Below, piece after piece: positions 11,140 to 23,408 of a stretch of 64,000 bases of DNA. The translations under genes were made by a program, and so were the position numbers. The stretch spans positions 310,001-374,000 of the forward strand of contig JAZGUH010000123.1 in the NCBI GenBank assembly GCA_037893225.1. Direction: 5' to 3'. Each line of letters starts with the position of its first letter. Position 1 is the first letter of the stretch. The stretch is from Hippasteria phrygiana (taxonomy: Eukaryota; Echinodermata; Asteroidea; Valvatida; Goniasteridae). The notes under the pieces were generated by a model, which saw nothing but the letters and a program-made list of their open reading frames with translations, did not search any database and had not been told where the DNA came from.

Positions 11140-11263
11140 GAACAAAGATACTGACAATTTGGGAGACCGCCAACATAGGGCAAGATAGCTCAGTTGGTAG
11201 AGCGCCGGTACGGTAACCCGGGGGTCACAGGTTCGAATCCCGCTCCTGCCAGTTTCTTTGTTC
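11140..11263 (+). mobile_element. tRNA-like SINE, copy 1
   Basis: A tRNA-like core (11,179-11,251) has a Pol III A box (TAGCTCAGTTGG) and B box (GGTTCGAATCC), an acceptor stem GGCAAGA / TCCTGCC and a GGT (Thr-type) anticodon loop. C replaces the usual U before the anticodon, and some stem pairs are broken. The core is bounded by inverted 9-mers GAACAAAGA and TCTTTGTTC. Other copies with the same flanks occur at 12,767, 30,351 and 39,622, which shows this is a dispersed element and not a single tRNA gene. Confidence 0.75.
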
Positions 11264-12129
11264 ACTTTGAAAATGTATTTAAATTTTACCTAGTCAGTTT
11301 CCCTTGTGTATTGTTTGACGAATGAAGAAAAAAAGTTGGGAAACCACAACAGAAAACGGTGCTGCCAATTTCAATATCTCCAAAACCACCCCTTCACACC
11401 CAGTGAATCCTCTAAAGGCAAGGGACAGCTTTTCATCATGACATACTATCCAGGGGAGTAGGGTAGGTGCTGGATACATGACCCCCATCACACAGCCAGA
11501 GAGATCACTGACTATCATAACACACACACTCATGGGAAGCTCTTATTCATGCACGGCTCTTTCTAGGCACAGGTTCAAATTCCCACTCAGTTAGTCACAG
11601 GTATTTTCAGCAAAAGAGGGCATGGGCGTGCAGGAAGCTGATATGACAAGCCCAGAGAAAAACTAAGGGAAGTGCTTGGAGAATGATAAAGCTGCGTGAA
11701 CCTGCAGACGTACATGTACATGTATACTGCACCTATGTACATGTACTTCATTTGACTGCCCAACCACTGCTTGACTTGCATTTCATTTGTAAAGGTTACA
11801 GGGATCACACAATAGGATTTTTCATGATATGAATACAGGACAGGGTCATTTCAATACATTCCAGGGACTTATGCAGCAAAATTTCTAGGAAGTACACACA
11901 TGTACATGCTACATACTGATTTTGATGTGAAGACAATTTGCATATTCATGAGTCAAAGCATGATATCATCAGAGGCACAACAGAGCTGTGTCCATGTACA
12001 CAATGTACATGTATACATGTACCTGTACATGCAGCATCATGCCCTAACATTTTCTTGAAGAAAGTCCCAAGTTCATTTTTTATAATACCTTTGATTAAGA
12101 ATTCCGTTTCAGAATGAAAGCTTTAAGTT

Positions 12130-12569
12130 TAGGGCTGTTCATTTTCGATTAATTTAGTATTCGAATATTCAAAACTGGGTTTGACCGAATATTCGAATAT
12201 TCGATACTCGCCGATTAAGTTTTTCAGTGCATGCCACACCGGTAAAAAAAACATTGCACGTAAAAGCACGTCGGTTTTTTACGTATGGCGATTGATATTA
12301 TGGACCGTTCAAACGGCATTTTTTTGCATGCCCCTGTTGTATAAAGGGTTTTACGGACAGGAACAATAAACCTCCGTCCACAAAAAATTACGATTGACAA
12401 AAATGCAGCATTTCACACTGCTACGCGCCGTAACTTTTCTATTAAAATAGCATCAGAGTCGTATCTGTAAGTGCATATATCTTTTCGAATATTCGAACTG
12501 GCAAAATGGTATTTGAATATTCGCTTGACGATCGAATATCTAATATTCGGTATATTCGGGACAGCCCTA
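12130..12569. mobile_element. hAT-type MITE, 440 bp, copy 1
   Basis: TAGGGCTGTTC at the left is matched by GGACAGCCCTA at the right, with the 8-bp duplication TTTAAGTT on both sides (12,122-12,129 and 12,570-12,577). The interior is rich in the palindrome CGAATATTCG near both ends. A near-identical copy is at 38,881-39,318, with partial copies at about 14,678 and 15,797. Confidence 0.85.
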
Positions 12570-12766
12570 TTTAAGTTCAACAAACAATTTACAAAATAAA
12601 CAAAAAAGTCACATGAAAACATGTAATTCTCACAACAGATCTATTTCTTGTTGGGGATGTCAGCAAGATTCCTAGTAGGTTGTGCGTTCAATGCATCCTC
12701 TACAATATACAACCAATAATGACTCAGCACTTTTAGGACAACATATTAAAGCGGATCACCAGAACA

Positions 12767-12839
12767 CCGTACCGGCGCTCTACCAACTGAGCTATCTTGC
12801 CCTATGTTGGCGGTTCCCAAATTGTCAGTATCTTTGTTC
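12767..12839 (-). mobile_element. tRNA-like SINE, truncated copy 2
   Basis: The left flank (TCTTTGTTC on the plus strand at 12,831-12,839) and the A-box half match copy 1. The B-box half is missing. Confidence 0.65.
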
Positions 12840-13011
12840 GGGTGGGCGAGGCATCATCCACGGCAGACTGGTTCCTTTCATTAAGTGTGCGTGAAAATAA
12901 ACTTAGCAGCCACGGCAGACGTACTAATATATTACGTCCTTATTTGACCTTCGCGAAGCTGGCCGATAAAAACACAACAAAGTGCACCCACCCACCCGGG
13001 TTGAAGAAAAC

Positions 13012-13269
13012 CTGGCGAGCATTCACACTACTGATGGTAACCCAGAGAATCATCTCAAGGTCGTCATTAACCCTGAGATAGGTGGGTTAACCTCACGAGT
13101 AGGGTTAGAAATTACCCGGGTTAAGTGGGGATTTGAGGAAGTTAACCCAGAGAAACTTCTAGCCCGAGAAGTGTTGTGTGAACACTCCATATTACCCGGG
13201 TAATCACGGGGTTAAATTTTTTGTTAAACCCTTGATTACCCAGGTTACAGTATAGTGTGAAACGGCTGG
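13012..13269. mobile_element. MITE with repeated ACCCGGGTTA motifs
   Basis: Imperfect inverted ends (CATTCACACTACTGATGGTAAC versus TTTCACACTATACTGTAACC) enclose a segment with many GGGTTAACCC or ACCCGGGTTA motifs. No target duplication was confirmed. Confidence 0.45.
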
Positions 13270-15790
13270 GAGAGTACAACTTCAGTTTTCTGTAAAATAA
13301 CAAAATTCCATGACATTTGATGATACTTTAAATTCAAGGAATTTCCTGGAATGTGGGAAGCCTTTCATACTACATGTAAATGTGGTTTACTGCAGAGGTT
13401 TCCATGTGTTAAGTTAGCAGGAACCAAAAACTGGTACAGTGCCAAAGAAGCTAGCCTTCTAATGCACACAGCACCTGCTGAATTCTGATAAGGCGGTGAC
13501 ATTTGCCAAATAATTCCCAGAATCAACTTCTGCTCTGTGAGATACGTACATGTTGCTGTTAACCAACTCATTGGCACATTTGGTTCAAGTCATTGGCACA
13601 TTTGCTGGTTAATACACTTTAAATTTACTGATGCGTACGACAGATTAACAACCTGCTTCAAGTATTTTGTAAGAACCATCGAACAGTCAAGAATTTAACT
13701 AGAATGTGAATGCTGCCCAATTCAACGAGATCCAACAGGAAAGTTTGCTGGCCAGTTCGGAAAAAACAAATAGGCATTTTGACTGACAAAATACAACAGT
13801 TGAGTTGATTCAGCCCAACAGTAGGCAGATTCACGCGAACCATCGTTCAGAGGATGCATGATACTTACTGCGCCGTGTATACGTCCGCCAGCCAGCTGCA
13901 CATGGCCTTGGACTATTTGACGGAACGCGGGCCATGACGTATAGAGAATTTGTCAAGAAGTACAACGATTTGATTTACACATTGCGCGGGCACTGTAGAA
14001 GCAGCGGGCCAACGTGCAACTAAATTCTCACTACGTTCCGTAGATTGCGTTCCATAGATATGTTCTAGTCCGTGACGATCCAGTGTACTTTTGTGTGTGC
14101 GTGTGTATGTACGTATGTAGCACGAACTACGGTAAATTCAAGACTGAATGTAAAGTCTATTGGAAAACAGTTGTTTGCGTATTCGGTGAGCGCGAACACG
14201 CGCTGTAGTATTCCTGTCGATGCTTGGGATTCATGCTTAAAAGCTTATATTTTCGTTTTATTTAATCATTTATTGGCAAATAATTGTTGTGTTTTTTAAT
14301 TGTAAATTATTTCTGTATTCCTAACAAATTGAGGAAAACAAAATGAGGCAATTGATACCGTATGCAGAGAGCAAGTTTCCTTGATACATGTACACAGGTA
14401 CATGTATGTAGTTAATGCGTCCTATACCTCCATGATGCGTCACAACTTTTTAGCCTGAAATTGTACACTAAATGACCAAAAATTTAAATCAACAAAACTC
14501 CGTAACTTTGCATAGGGTTACCCTATCATGACCAATGACCCCTCATTTTATTTCTAAATTTTTACTCTTTCCAGTGATATAACATTTAAAAGTATTGAAG
14601 CAACCTAAAATTTTCATGAATCTGCCTACCAACAGCACACCAAACCCTGCTGAAACAAACAAAATACAACAGTCAATTAGGGCTGTTCATTTTTATATAA
14701 TTTACTATTCCATTAATCCAAACTGGGTTTGACCGAATATTTGAATATTCAATACTCACCGATCAAGTTTTTCACTTGTCAGCTGCAACTGCATACCGCG
14801 CACGCAAAGCACGCCAATTTTTTTTACGTGCGGCGATCGACAATACGGACCGCCCGATTGTACATGTATGTGCGTGTTGTCTCAAGATCATTAAGGCACC
14901 ACATGTATCCTTGAGTGAATGCATATTGCACTATAACCATGGCAACTGTACCTTGTTTTTATCGGAGCTCTTGGACCTTTCTCCACCATCCTTCTTATTC
15001 TTCTTGGCTTGGGCTGGCTTTTTCCTAGAGAAGATAAAAAGGATTGAGAAAACTTTGTTTTAAAAAACAATCATTAAAAGTAATTTTTAAGATACAAGAT
15101 GCCCGTCTTCTTTGAGCAATTCAACAGAAAAGGTTGTACCCATCTGGGCACAATCCCCACTTGCATTGTTTGCATTCAAGGCCCAATTTCAAAGGATTGT
15201 TATTCAAAGGATTTTCTGCTAACAGAATCCTCACCCATTTCATAGAGGAATCCCACAACGACGAGTTTAGCACCGATCTGCGCACTTCCGCGTTTGAAAA
15301 CGAGGATCTCAATGTCACAGTAAACAACCTGCGCTTCCTTTTATGGCCTGATTCATTCATGCATGAATGAATGTGCTGAAAAGCGTTGTTTTGTTTTCCA
15401 CTGACATTCTCGCTTTCAACCCGTAAGTGCGCAGAAGGGGCTAATGTGAAATTCCTCTATAGACTGTAAGCAGTAAGTGCAGCAAAGGGCTTGTGAACTT
15501 CCAAAGTTTAATTTACTTCAAATGGAGATGCAACAATAGAAATCTGATCTCCATCTCCACAGAAATCTCCATCTCCATCTCTACAGAAATTTCACGGTAG
15601 GTTAGCACAATTTTCTGCTACCATTAAGCAGCTCTATGAAATTGAGCCTTGTTCAATGAGCAGTCAGTCCCAGGTATGCAGCACTTAATGGTTTATGGTT
15701 TCTGTTTCACATCCTTAACACTGTAATGATACATGTAGTCGACTGTTTGGTGGAACACCATTGCGGAATTTGATAGCTCAGTCAGTCAGT
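13270..15790. other. non-coding spacer with a MITE fragment
   Basis: No gene is recognised. A truncated copy of the 440-bp hAT MITE lies at about 14,678-14,855 (TAGGGCTGTTC left end present, right end missing). Short (CATG)-rich simple repeats occur near 14,390 and 14,865. Confidence 0.45.
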
Positions 15791-15796
15791 ATGTAC

Positions 15797-16984
15797 TAGG
15801 GCCGTGCTGATGTTCGAATATTAGAATATTCAATCGATTATTAAATATTCCATATTTATTTTCGAGTTCGAATATTCGAAGGTGAAATGCAAAGGATTAT
15901 AAGAAGGGGGAAAGTTCAAATATTTATAACGAAATTGCATCCGTGACTCTGTGACTTCGTGACTGGTTCCTGTCTAGCCCTAGAATGACGCTATGATATA
16001 GCGTCATAGCGCCCAAGTATGCAAAACAGGCCTATGCTAGAAACCGAAGATCAAAAATCACACTTTACCTGCATAAATATTCTTGGCATCATTTTATTCA
16101 AACAGTTCAACAGCCCATCTCCCTGTTGGGATAGCAATATTCCTCCAAGAATGTCAAGAACAGGAGATATTTGCGGCGCAAAATCGTCTCCACGTGACGC
16201 TGACTTCACAAACACGAGGAGTAATACCCACATTTAGAACGTTTATCAACAGAGGGCGCAATTTCGGCCGTGCACGCCCACAGACATAAATAACCCATCG
16301 CGTGGTGCACGCGGCGACTGTAAATTGCGCCCTCTGTTGATGAACGTTCTAAATGTGGGTATTACTCCTCGTGTTTGTGAAGTCAGCGTCGCGTGGAGAC
16401 GATTTTGCGCCGCAAATATCTCCTGTTCTTGACATTCTTGGAGGAATATTGCTATCCCAACAGGGAGATGGGCTGTTGAACTGTTTGAATAAAATGATGC
16501 CAAGAATATTTATGCAGGTAAAGTGTGATTTTTGATCTTCGGTTTCTAGCATAGGCCTGTTTTGCATACTTGGGCGCTAGGACGCTATATCATAGCGTCC
16601 TTCTAGGGCTAGTTCCTGTCCAAATAATTGTATGACAGCAGGTTATCTGTGTTACAAACACCTAATAATGAATACTATATTTTGTATATGTACCTGTTCC
16701 TACTTTTTGTTCCTACTTTTCTTACCAGGGCAAAAAAGTATTTCTGCATTTTTGCACATGTGCTAAACATTTAAAATATATTTCCTTGGTACTGGCGATA
16801 GTCATAAAGGTGAGAATCTGTTGTAATGATAATGAGCAGTTTCGTGCGTTAATTAGACTGCCTCTGTAGATACTTTGTTTACCAAAACAAATTGGCCGTA
16901 CGGACAGCCGAATATTTAAATATTCAATCGAATGGAAGGTCAAATATTTGAATATATTTCATTATTCGATTTTACCCAGCCCTA
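15797..16984. mobile_element. hAT-type MITE interrupted by a foldback element
   Basis: The outer ends TAGGGCCGTGC and ACCCAGCCCTA belong to the same family as the 440-bp MITE, with AT-rich CGAATATTCG-type sequence just inside. The flanks GTATGTAC and ACATGTAC agree in six of eight bases, a decayed duplication. The 637-bp foldback element at 15,975-16,611 is inserted in it. Confidence 0.65.
15975..16611. mobile_element. 637-bp foldback (long inverted repeat) element
   Basis: The left arm (15,975 to about 16,263) is nearly the exact reverse complement of the right arm (about 16,325-16,611), leaving a loop of about 60 bp. The 9-bp duplication GTTCCTGTC flanks it (15,966-15,974 and 16,612-16,620). 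A 9-bp duplication with long arms fits a Mutator-like foldback element. Matching short open frames on both strands come from the palindrome and are not genes. Confidence 0.85.
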
Positions 16985-18070
16985 ACATGTACACACATGT
17001 ACATGTACAGCACGTACATTGTCAATTGTAGTAAAGTAAAATTCCTGCACCGTTTGTGTTTGTGAAAATATACAAGGCAAACACAAATAATTGGTCTTTG
17101 TTTAATTTAAAACAGTTCCCTGGAAACAATTTACAATGAAATTCATTTCTTATTTGTCAATTAGAAACACCTCAATGTTAACGAAATATTATATGACAAA
17201 TAAAATGTATTTATCTGTTGGACTAAAAAGCTACAGTACTTGTTTCCCCCAACAACTGACATTTTAACAAAAATAAACATTTAGAAGAAGAAAACAGTTG
17301 GTATATGGGAGGGGGGGTTTAGTCTAACTAAATTCCACTTTTATCGAACCAGCTTCCTTCCCCACGGAAATTGATTAAGCCCTGAGCGAGAACATACATG
17401 TACAATGTACATAACCTGACAAAACAGACAGGTTGTCAACACGTCTCAGCAGAGTCAAGGTCCTGGCTGAAATTTCATCTCACCCTCTAAGATTTCTAAG
17501 ATTGAAATGCTTGACTGCTACATGTACATGTACATGTACATGTACATGTACATGTATCTGTAACATTACATATCTTTCAGGGCATCTTTGGGGAGTTTTG
17601 TGTTCCACGATGGATATTAATCCTTGCATTATGCCCAGCATGGCCACTCATACAATTTGAAAGTTCCAAAATCACCCCAGTCAAATTCCCGAGACTTCCC
17701 AAGGCAATTGAATGGAAAATACTGTACAAGAAGTGTACAATGTAGCTGCACAATTATAACAATATATATTCACAGAACAGTTGTTAAAAAGTACATGTAG
17801 CTATGGTGATGCCATTCTGAAACTTTGCATGTCCTTCACTCCAAACAAAAATTGTGGCAGCTTTCTGAAATACATTTGTTCACTTATAGCGCCTTATAAA
17901 TACGTGCTTGTTTATTTTATTTTATATTTTTTTTATGAAAACGGTGCCGAAATTGCGATCACGAAATGCCAAAATTACGCACAGGGTGCCGAATTTTCGG
18001 ACAACACAAACGTCTAAACTTCACGTGACATTACCGAAGCAGGTACGGGATCGATTTAGTTGTAGTATCG
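16985..18070. other. AT-rich spacer with simple repeat
   Basis: No gene is seen. A (TACATG)n array lies at 17,518-17,555. Confidence 0.5.
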
Positions 18071-18084
18071 CAACATGCGCTATG

Positions 18085-18628
18085 GGTCATGCTATTTAGC
18101 GTCAACAAGCGTCAACAAGCGTCAACAAGCATCAACAAGCGTCAACAAAGCATCAACAAGCGTCAACAAAGCGTCAACAAGCGTCAACAAAGCGTCAACA
18201 ACTTATAAAAGCACTGTTAAGCTTAAACATGTTATTCACAATATTTAGTGGGCTCCTATGATTAGTTAAAAGTATCATTAGTATTTAAAAGTATCTTAAA
18301 ATGTGTGATTTTTAAGCAAAAAAGTATGACATCAACGGTCCTCCTGCAGCCATCTTGGTTTTCTGGGACATGGTGCAATCACGCATGCGCAAAAGAGAAA
18401 ACAAAGATGGCGGCGCCCATTCATCGTAATTTTGTCGTCATAAAATTGTGTTTTTATGTGGGATTGTGAACGAGAATTCGCCCAATTTCTTACATGATAC
18501 GAGATGCGAAAGTTTGTTGAATACAAGTATAGCTTTTGTGAAGCTTAAATGTGCATTTTACGCTTTGTTGACGCTGATCGGGTTTGTTGACGCTTGTTGA
18601 CGCTTGTTGACGCTAAATAGCATGACCG
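18085..18628. mobile_element. non-autonomous transposon with 10-mer arrays at its ends
   Basis: The ends GGTCATGCTATTTAGCGTC and GCTAAATAGCATGACC are inverted repeats, flanked by TGCGCTATG (18,076-18,084 and 18,629-18,637). Inside the left end about ten copies of GCGTCAACAA (with variants) run head to tail to about 18,202. Four inverted copies lie inside the right end. There is no coding capacity. Confidence 0.8.
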
Positions 18629-18726
18629 TGCGCTATGCCTATGCTGTGTGTCGAAGGGAGTTCCAGGTAAATCGATACTGCATGCCATAGGCCTAGGCTA
18701 TTTTGAAAATGGTGCCGAAATAAGGG

Positions 18727-19165
18727 CGATTGTGTAGTGTAGGGCCCTGTTCCGGCTTCAAGGGAACAAAAATCCACTTTTAGGTTATTGGAATTGCCAA
18801 ACTAGTTAGAAACCAACAGGTATGCCGTAGATAAAGGGCAGAGTTTTAGTTTTTGAGGAAATTTTTTGGGTAAAGCGACGATGAAGACGACAAAACGCAA
18901 CTCGAAAATAAAAGATGGCGATCACCACGACGCACAGTAAACGCGCAAAACCGCGCTGATTCGCATGGCAACTGCCGTAAAGCGCGTAATAAAATTGCAT
19001 TTTCTACCGCAATAAACTGTTCAAAATTACAAAAAAAGATGTCAAAAGAATTAAGAGAAGTCTGCTTTAGGTTTAAAAAAAGTCATTTTGGAATGAGAAA
19101 AAGTACCCTTGACTCTATTTTGATCAAAACTAATTAAAGAGGGGCCCTGCTACACTACACAATCG
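18727..19165. mobile_element. non-autonomous transposon with CGATTGTGTAGTGTAG ends
   Basis: The left end CGATTGTGTAGTGTAGGGCC is mirrored at the right end (GGCCCTGCTACACTACACAA). The flanks share the 12-bp direct repeat CCGAAATAAGGG, an unusually long duplication. No protein is encoded. Confidence 0.7.
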
Positions 19166-19639
19166 CCGAAATAAGGGACGTCTACGCCTACCTGCACAGT
19201 TTGTGTGTAAAAATACAACTGTTTATGTTCAACATAAACTATCCCTATCAACAATTCTGACAATCCTTCTTACTCTTTTGCTTCTTCTTGCAGCGCGAAT
19301 AACTGATGAAAAACCAATCCTGCCGATTCACGCCCATGTAAAAACTCCTGCACACGTCCTCCCTGTTCAAAAACAACGGCCATTTTCACCCCTCCCCTGC
19401 CAAAATTACACACTTTTGGAGGAGAAGGGGATCACCTATAATCCTTCAGCACTCGTTCTTGGCTGCGTCTCAGTTTCCAACGGAAATTCGAAAGATTACG
19501 CTTGAAAAAAATTATAATTTTGTATTCCAAGTTACCACTGCGTTTTTCACTCGACTCAATGTCGCCATGTTGGATTGCTGGGGCTTTCAGGTGCATTGTG
19601 GGTAAATGTTAATGACGAATGAGGGCGGGCGATTTAAAC

Positions 19640-19800
19640 ACTGCGTTCCACTCATTGATGATCTGGAGATCAATGGTTCCACTCTTGCGAACAATGCAAA
19701 CGTTCGCCAACGTTCGCCACTTTTTGTTTTTGTGCATGCAATGGGAAATTGTTCGCGTAGTTGGCAAACGTTCGCGTTGTTCGCGTGAGTGGAACGCAGC
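19640..19800. mobile_element. short MITE with CTGCGTTCCACTC ends
   Basis: CTGCGTTCCACTC and GAGTGGAACGCAG form terminal inverted repeats about 160 bp apart, with further paired AACGTTCGC motifs inside. Confidence 0.55.
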
Positions 19801-20030
19801 CAGGCCAAAAAAAAAAAATTGTGAGCGACAGACCATACAAATCGACAGAATCAGGGTCGGCGTGTTTTGTTTTGTTTCTATTTTTTATATCAATCAAAAC
19901 ATAACTCAGCCTCTCTGTCTCAAAAAGTGTTTGTATTTCAACATCAATATAATCATTCAACATCAATATAAACTGAGGGATCGATACTGAACTGGGAAAC
20001 ATATATCAAACTGTCACAAATTTAAACAGG

Positions 20031-20200
20031 ATCCTTGGGCTTCTTAGAAAAAATGTTTGAACTGCACAAAATCTACATAACAAAAGATATTGCCTACAAG
20101 ACTCTCGTTCGTAGTCCCCGATTGGAATATTGCATGCAGTGCGATATGGGATCCTCACCAAAAAGTTCACATTGACAATCTGGAGAAAGTTCAAAAGAGA
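20031..20200 (+). pseudogene. LINE reverse transcriptase C-terminal fossil
   Basis: Across two or three frames one reads LGLLRKN, then KDIAYKTLVRSPRLEYC, then VHIDNLEKVQKR. This is the usual order at the end of the RT domain of Jockey/CR1-type LINEs. Frameshifts and the short length show a dead fragment. Confidence 0.65.
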
Positions 20201-21188
20201 GATCTGCTACTGATGTCTTCACTTTTAAAGACCTGCTTGCTAGCATCATAGCTTTAATAGCCTTGCATGCATGATAAGGTCTGCACGTTTATAGCCACAT
20301 CGATCGTGGAGGCGGTTAGTGCAGTATCAAGGAGACAATTAGACAAGATGTAGGCCTGGGCTACCTTACTTTATGCGTATTTCTATGTAAAAAAAAAATT
20401 AAATCAGGGGTTCTGTTTTCCTTCCTCCATGGTCCAACCATGGACTGAGGAACATGGAGGAACAACGTTTGGGCCTAAACACGCCCGAGTGAGCGTGGAA
20501 ATTACTTCGATCGCGCTCGTCAAAGCTCCATTCGCATCGGGCAGTTGCTAAAAATCCTAAACTTTGGGTCTGGGGAGGTCTAGCGAGAAAAAAATTAAAC
20601 AAAGACAGCGCTTGTGGAAATGCTATGTAGCCTACATACAACCAATATGGTTGTCGGCCACTTCGCCCATTTCCCACTCCGCCCTCAACCACTTCCGCCG
20701 CCCAAACGCCACTTCGCCCAAACGCCACTTTGCCCATGCCCGATCGTAACATAGAAATAAAGGAATCCCCTTTTCAGACGTGAAATTTCCTACTCACTGA
20801 ATGTTCAAACTATTTGCTGATAAGCAAGGGCACTGTACTTACATGTATGTCTAAAGATACTCGCTGTACAGTGTAGGTATTTCTTATTGAAAGCAGTGTT
20901 CATGTTTTAAAGAAACGTCGAAATTTGATTAGGGGGCCTACTTGTAGCAATTTGTAGTGCATTGTTTACTCACCGTGGCTACTTGGCACTGAAAGCAGGA
21001 ACACATTTAGGAAATTGCTCTCCGGAAAAGCAAATAATAATTTTTGAATGCAGAAATTAGGCGCTACAGACGGGGAAGTTAGCGTCCCCGCCCACTTCGT
21101 TTTTGGGCCCGCCTGTACCTTTGTGGTTTACCAGTGAGAAAAATGAGGTGAAAAAAGCCCCAAAATGTTAACCATGAGCGTTAATCGC

Positions 21189-21574
21189 GAGGGGGTGGGG
21201 TATATCTCCCCCCACCCCCTCACTTTTTGACCGGGGGGGGGGGGGGGGGGGGATGGGCCATTGGTTCACCCCCCCCCCCCCCCCCAGATTTGCGTGGTGA
21301 GAAACAAAAAAATGCTGAATTCGAGGTCTTGTTACTTTCAAAAGGTATAAAAAAGAACTACAAACAGGCGCGGATCCGGGGGGGGGGGCCGCGGTGGCAC
21401 GTGCCTCCCGGTAAATTGAGTCCCCCCCCCCCCCCACCCAAAAAAAAAGGGGGGAAAAGAAGAAGAAGAAAACTACTTTTTGCCATAAAAAACTACTGAA
21501 AAATGCAATAAGAACAAAAAGGTTATCAATCATGGTATGGAACTGAAACCACTGGGGGCGAAAACAATTTACAA

Positions 21575-21613
<39 letters not shown>
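21189..21613. repeat. G/C-homopolymer-rich block
   Basis: It contains a GAGGGGGTGG / CCACCCCCTC hairpin (21,189-21,221), poly-G at 21,233-21,252, poly-C near 21,270-21,286 and 21,422-21,435, and a run of 39 G at 21,575-21,613. The GGCGCGGATCC motif at 21,368 marks one end of the dispersed repeat seen complete at about 22.4-22.6 kb. Confidence 0.7.
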
Positions 21614-22444
21614 CTGACACACTTTCTCACCGTTGGTGGCGCCATTTAACCTCTGTTTGTAATTCTTACCCATAGGCAAAATGCTTTGCAACTTCAGGCG
21701 TAGGGGTTTCGACCTCTTTTAATAAGAGAAAACCGGAGTATTTCCCGGAGCCCTGGGATTTCAACTCTCTCTCCTTTTGGGAGTTTATTACAGCAAATGG
21801 CCACAACCAGCAGGAGAACTTGAGGGTCAGGGTACCGTGTGGAAATTACAATCGCCGATGACAATTTTCTGTCGGACTCGACGCCAGTAGGCCTATAGGC
21901 CTACGAAGTACGATAAGTCTTTTGCAGCCTATCTGCCGATGGTTTTAACACAGGGCAAGGAACAGTATGAAAGCAAGCCCTTTTGTTGAAAATGTCAACT
22001 GAACTGAATTAAAACCAAGAAACATTCCGTATAAATTAAAAATGAAGGGAAAAAACTGAAAATTTAACGCAAAGAAATGGGGGAGGTATCGGGGAGAAAC
22101 GTAGATTTTTGTAGTCGTGACATGGCTAAAATAAAGGCTAAAAACAATGGCTAAAATAATGATATATATATTCTCCATATAATCTTAACAACTATTGTTA
22201 AAAAAGTCAGGTGAAAGTGGCCAGGAATCGCCTCAGGTTGCACCACGAAGCATCCAGAATCCAAAATCTTCCGGGGCCCTTATTAAGCGGGCCCCGGACC
22301 CCACGTCGTAAGGGCTTCGCGCTCGAATTTGTCCGTTTTGGGTGTGCCCCCGTCTAGATTTTTGTAGTCATGACATGGCTAAAATAATGGCTAAAAATAA
22401 TAGCTAAAATAATGATAATCTAAACAACTTTTTTTTTTAAGTCA

Positions 22445-22603
22445 GCTGAAAGTGGCCAGGAATCGCCTCAGATTGCACCACGGAGCATCCAGAATAGGCC
22501 CCGGACCGCACGCCGTAAGGGCTTCGTGCTTCGCGCTCGCATTTTTGGGTGTGCCCCCCCCCCCCCCCCCCCCCACAAAATTCCTGGATCCGCGCCTGAC
22601 AAA
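22445..22603 (-). repeat. dispersed repeat: GCGCGGATCC, poly-G, GGCCAGGAA family
   Basis: Read on the minus strand this copy runs CAGGCGCGGATCC, a poly-G run, CACACCC, GAAGCCCTTACGG, GGCCCCGG and finally CCTGGCCACTTTC. Related copies or parts are at about 3,000-3,115, 10,700-10,810, 22,205-22,345 and 21,368. A GGCGGATCC with poly-G is at 32,845-32,880. No coding function is visible. Confidence 0.65.
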
Positions 22604-23226
22604 AACTTCAAATGTACCGTTGTCAGGCATACAGACATATAGGGACATAAGTGTACATATTTCCATCAAGATGTACACTACCTACATAGGGTAACCAGAC
22701 CTTTGTATAATGAACAGCTCCCCCTATAGTGTCATATCCCACCTCCCCCACCCGCTTTTAAGATCCTCTCGAATAACTTGATGCTCCAGACAACCTCAAT
22801 GTTTATAATAAAATGGGAAGTGGGAACATAATTCGATATTGTCACCAGCACACAGCTGCGATCAGAAGAAAACCGGGCAGGCGAAGTGCTCCACGGGTGA
22901 AAACACAAAAGTGACCAGGAAAAAATCAAGAAGCTATCAAGCTGACATTATGCTGTAGCAGTAGAATTGTGCTGTTAAAAAATTTAAAAATGACTTGGTC
23001 TTGGTAAATATTTAGTCAGTATTCAGCGCGTGATCGGCGGGAAATGGAGGAGGCTGACAACCCAATCACACAACAGCGCGCAGCGGCGACGATTTCTAGT
23101 CATGGTTGAGGGGACGGAAAAGACAGGGCCCATGGAATGTATGACAAGGGAAAATTATTGCAAAGGAACCCTGGCATATCCGACGGTCCTCTCCCCAACA
23201 AATACTGTGGGGACATGTTCCCCGTC

Positions 23227-23227
<1 letters not shown>

Positions 23228-23259
<32 letters not shown>

Positions 23260-23408
23260 ATCGCCGCCCATGGCCACATCCATACAACATAGACCCAAAG
23301 AGACGGCATTTTTCGGTCAGATCGTGAATTGAACGGCGGAAAATCTGAAAGAGCAACTCTTCAGCAACATGTCAATCCAATCGCCAGCTCTTGAGACCAG
23401 CGGCAGCG

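Noticed and set aside
11179..11251. A functional tRNA-Thr gene
   Set aside because: It lacks U33, has broken stem pairs, and occurs with the same flanks at three other sites, so it is a tRNA-like SINE.
16019..16567. Identical 60-72-residue open frames on both strands
   Set aside because: They arise because the two arms of the foldback element are reverse complements. The products have no recognisable domain and lie inside a non-coding transposon.
20399..20752. 117-codon minus-strand frame
   Set aside because: It overlaps repetitive CACTTCGCCC-type sequence and a hairpin (CCATGGTCCAACCATGG). No domain is recognisable.
21168..21620. 150-codon frame with proline runs
   Set aside because: It is produced by poly-G/poly-C tracts and has no domain or splice context.
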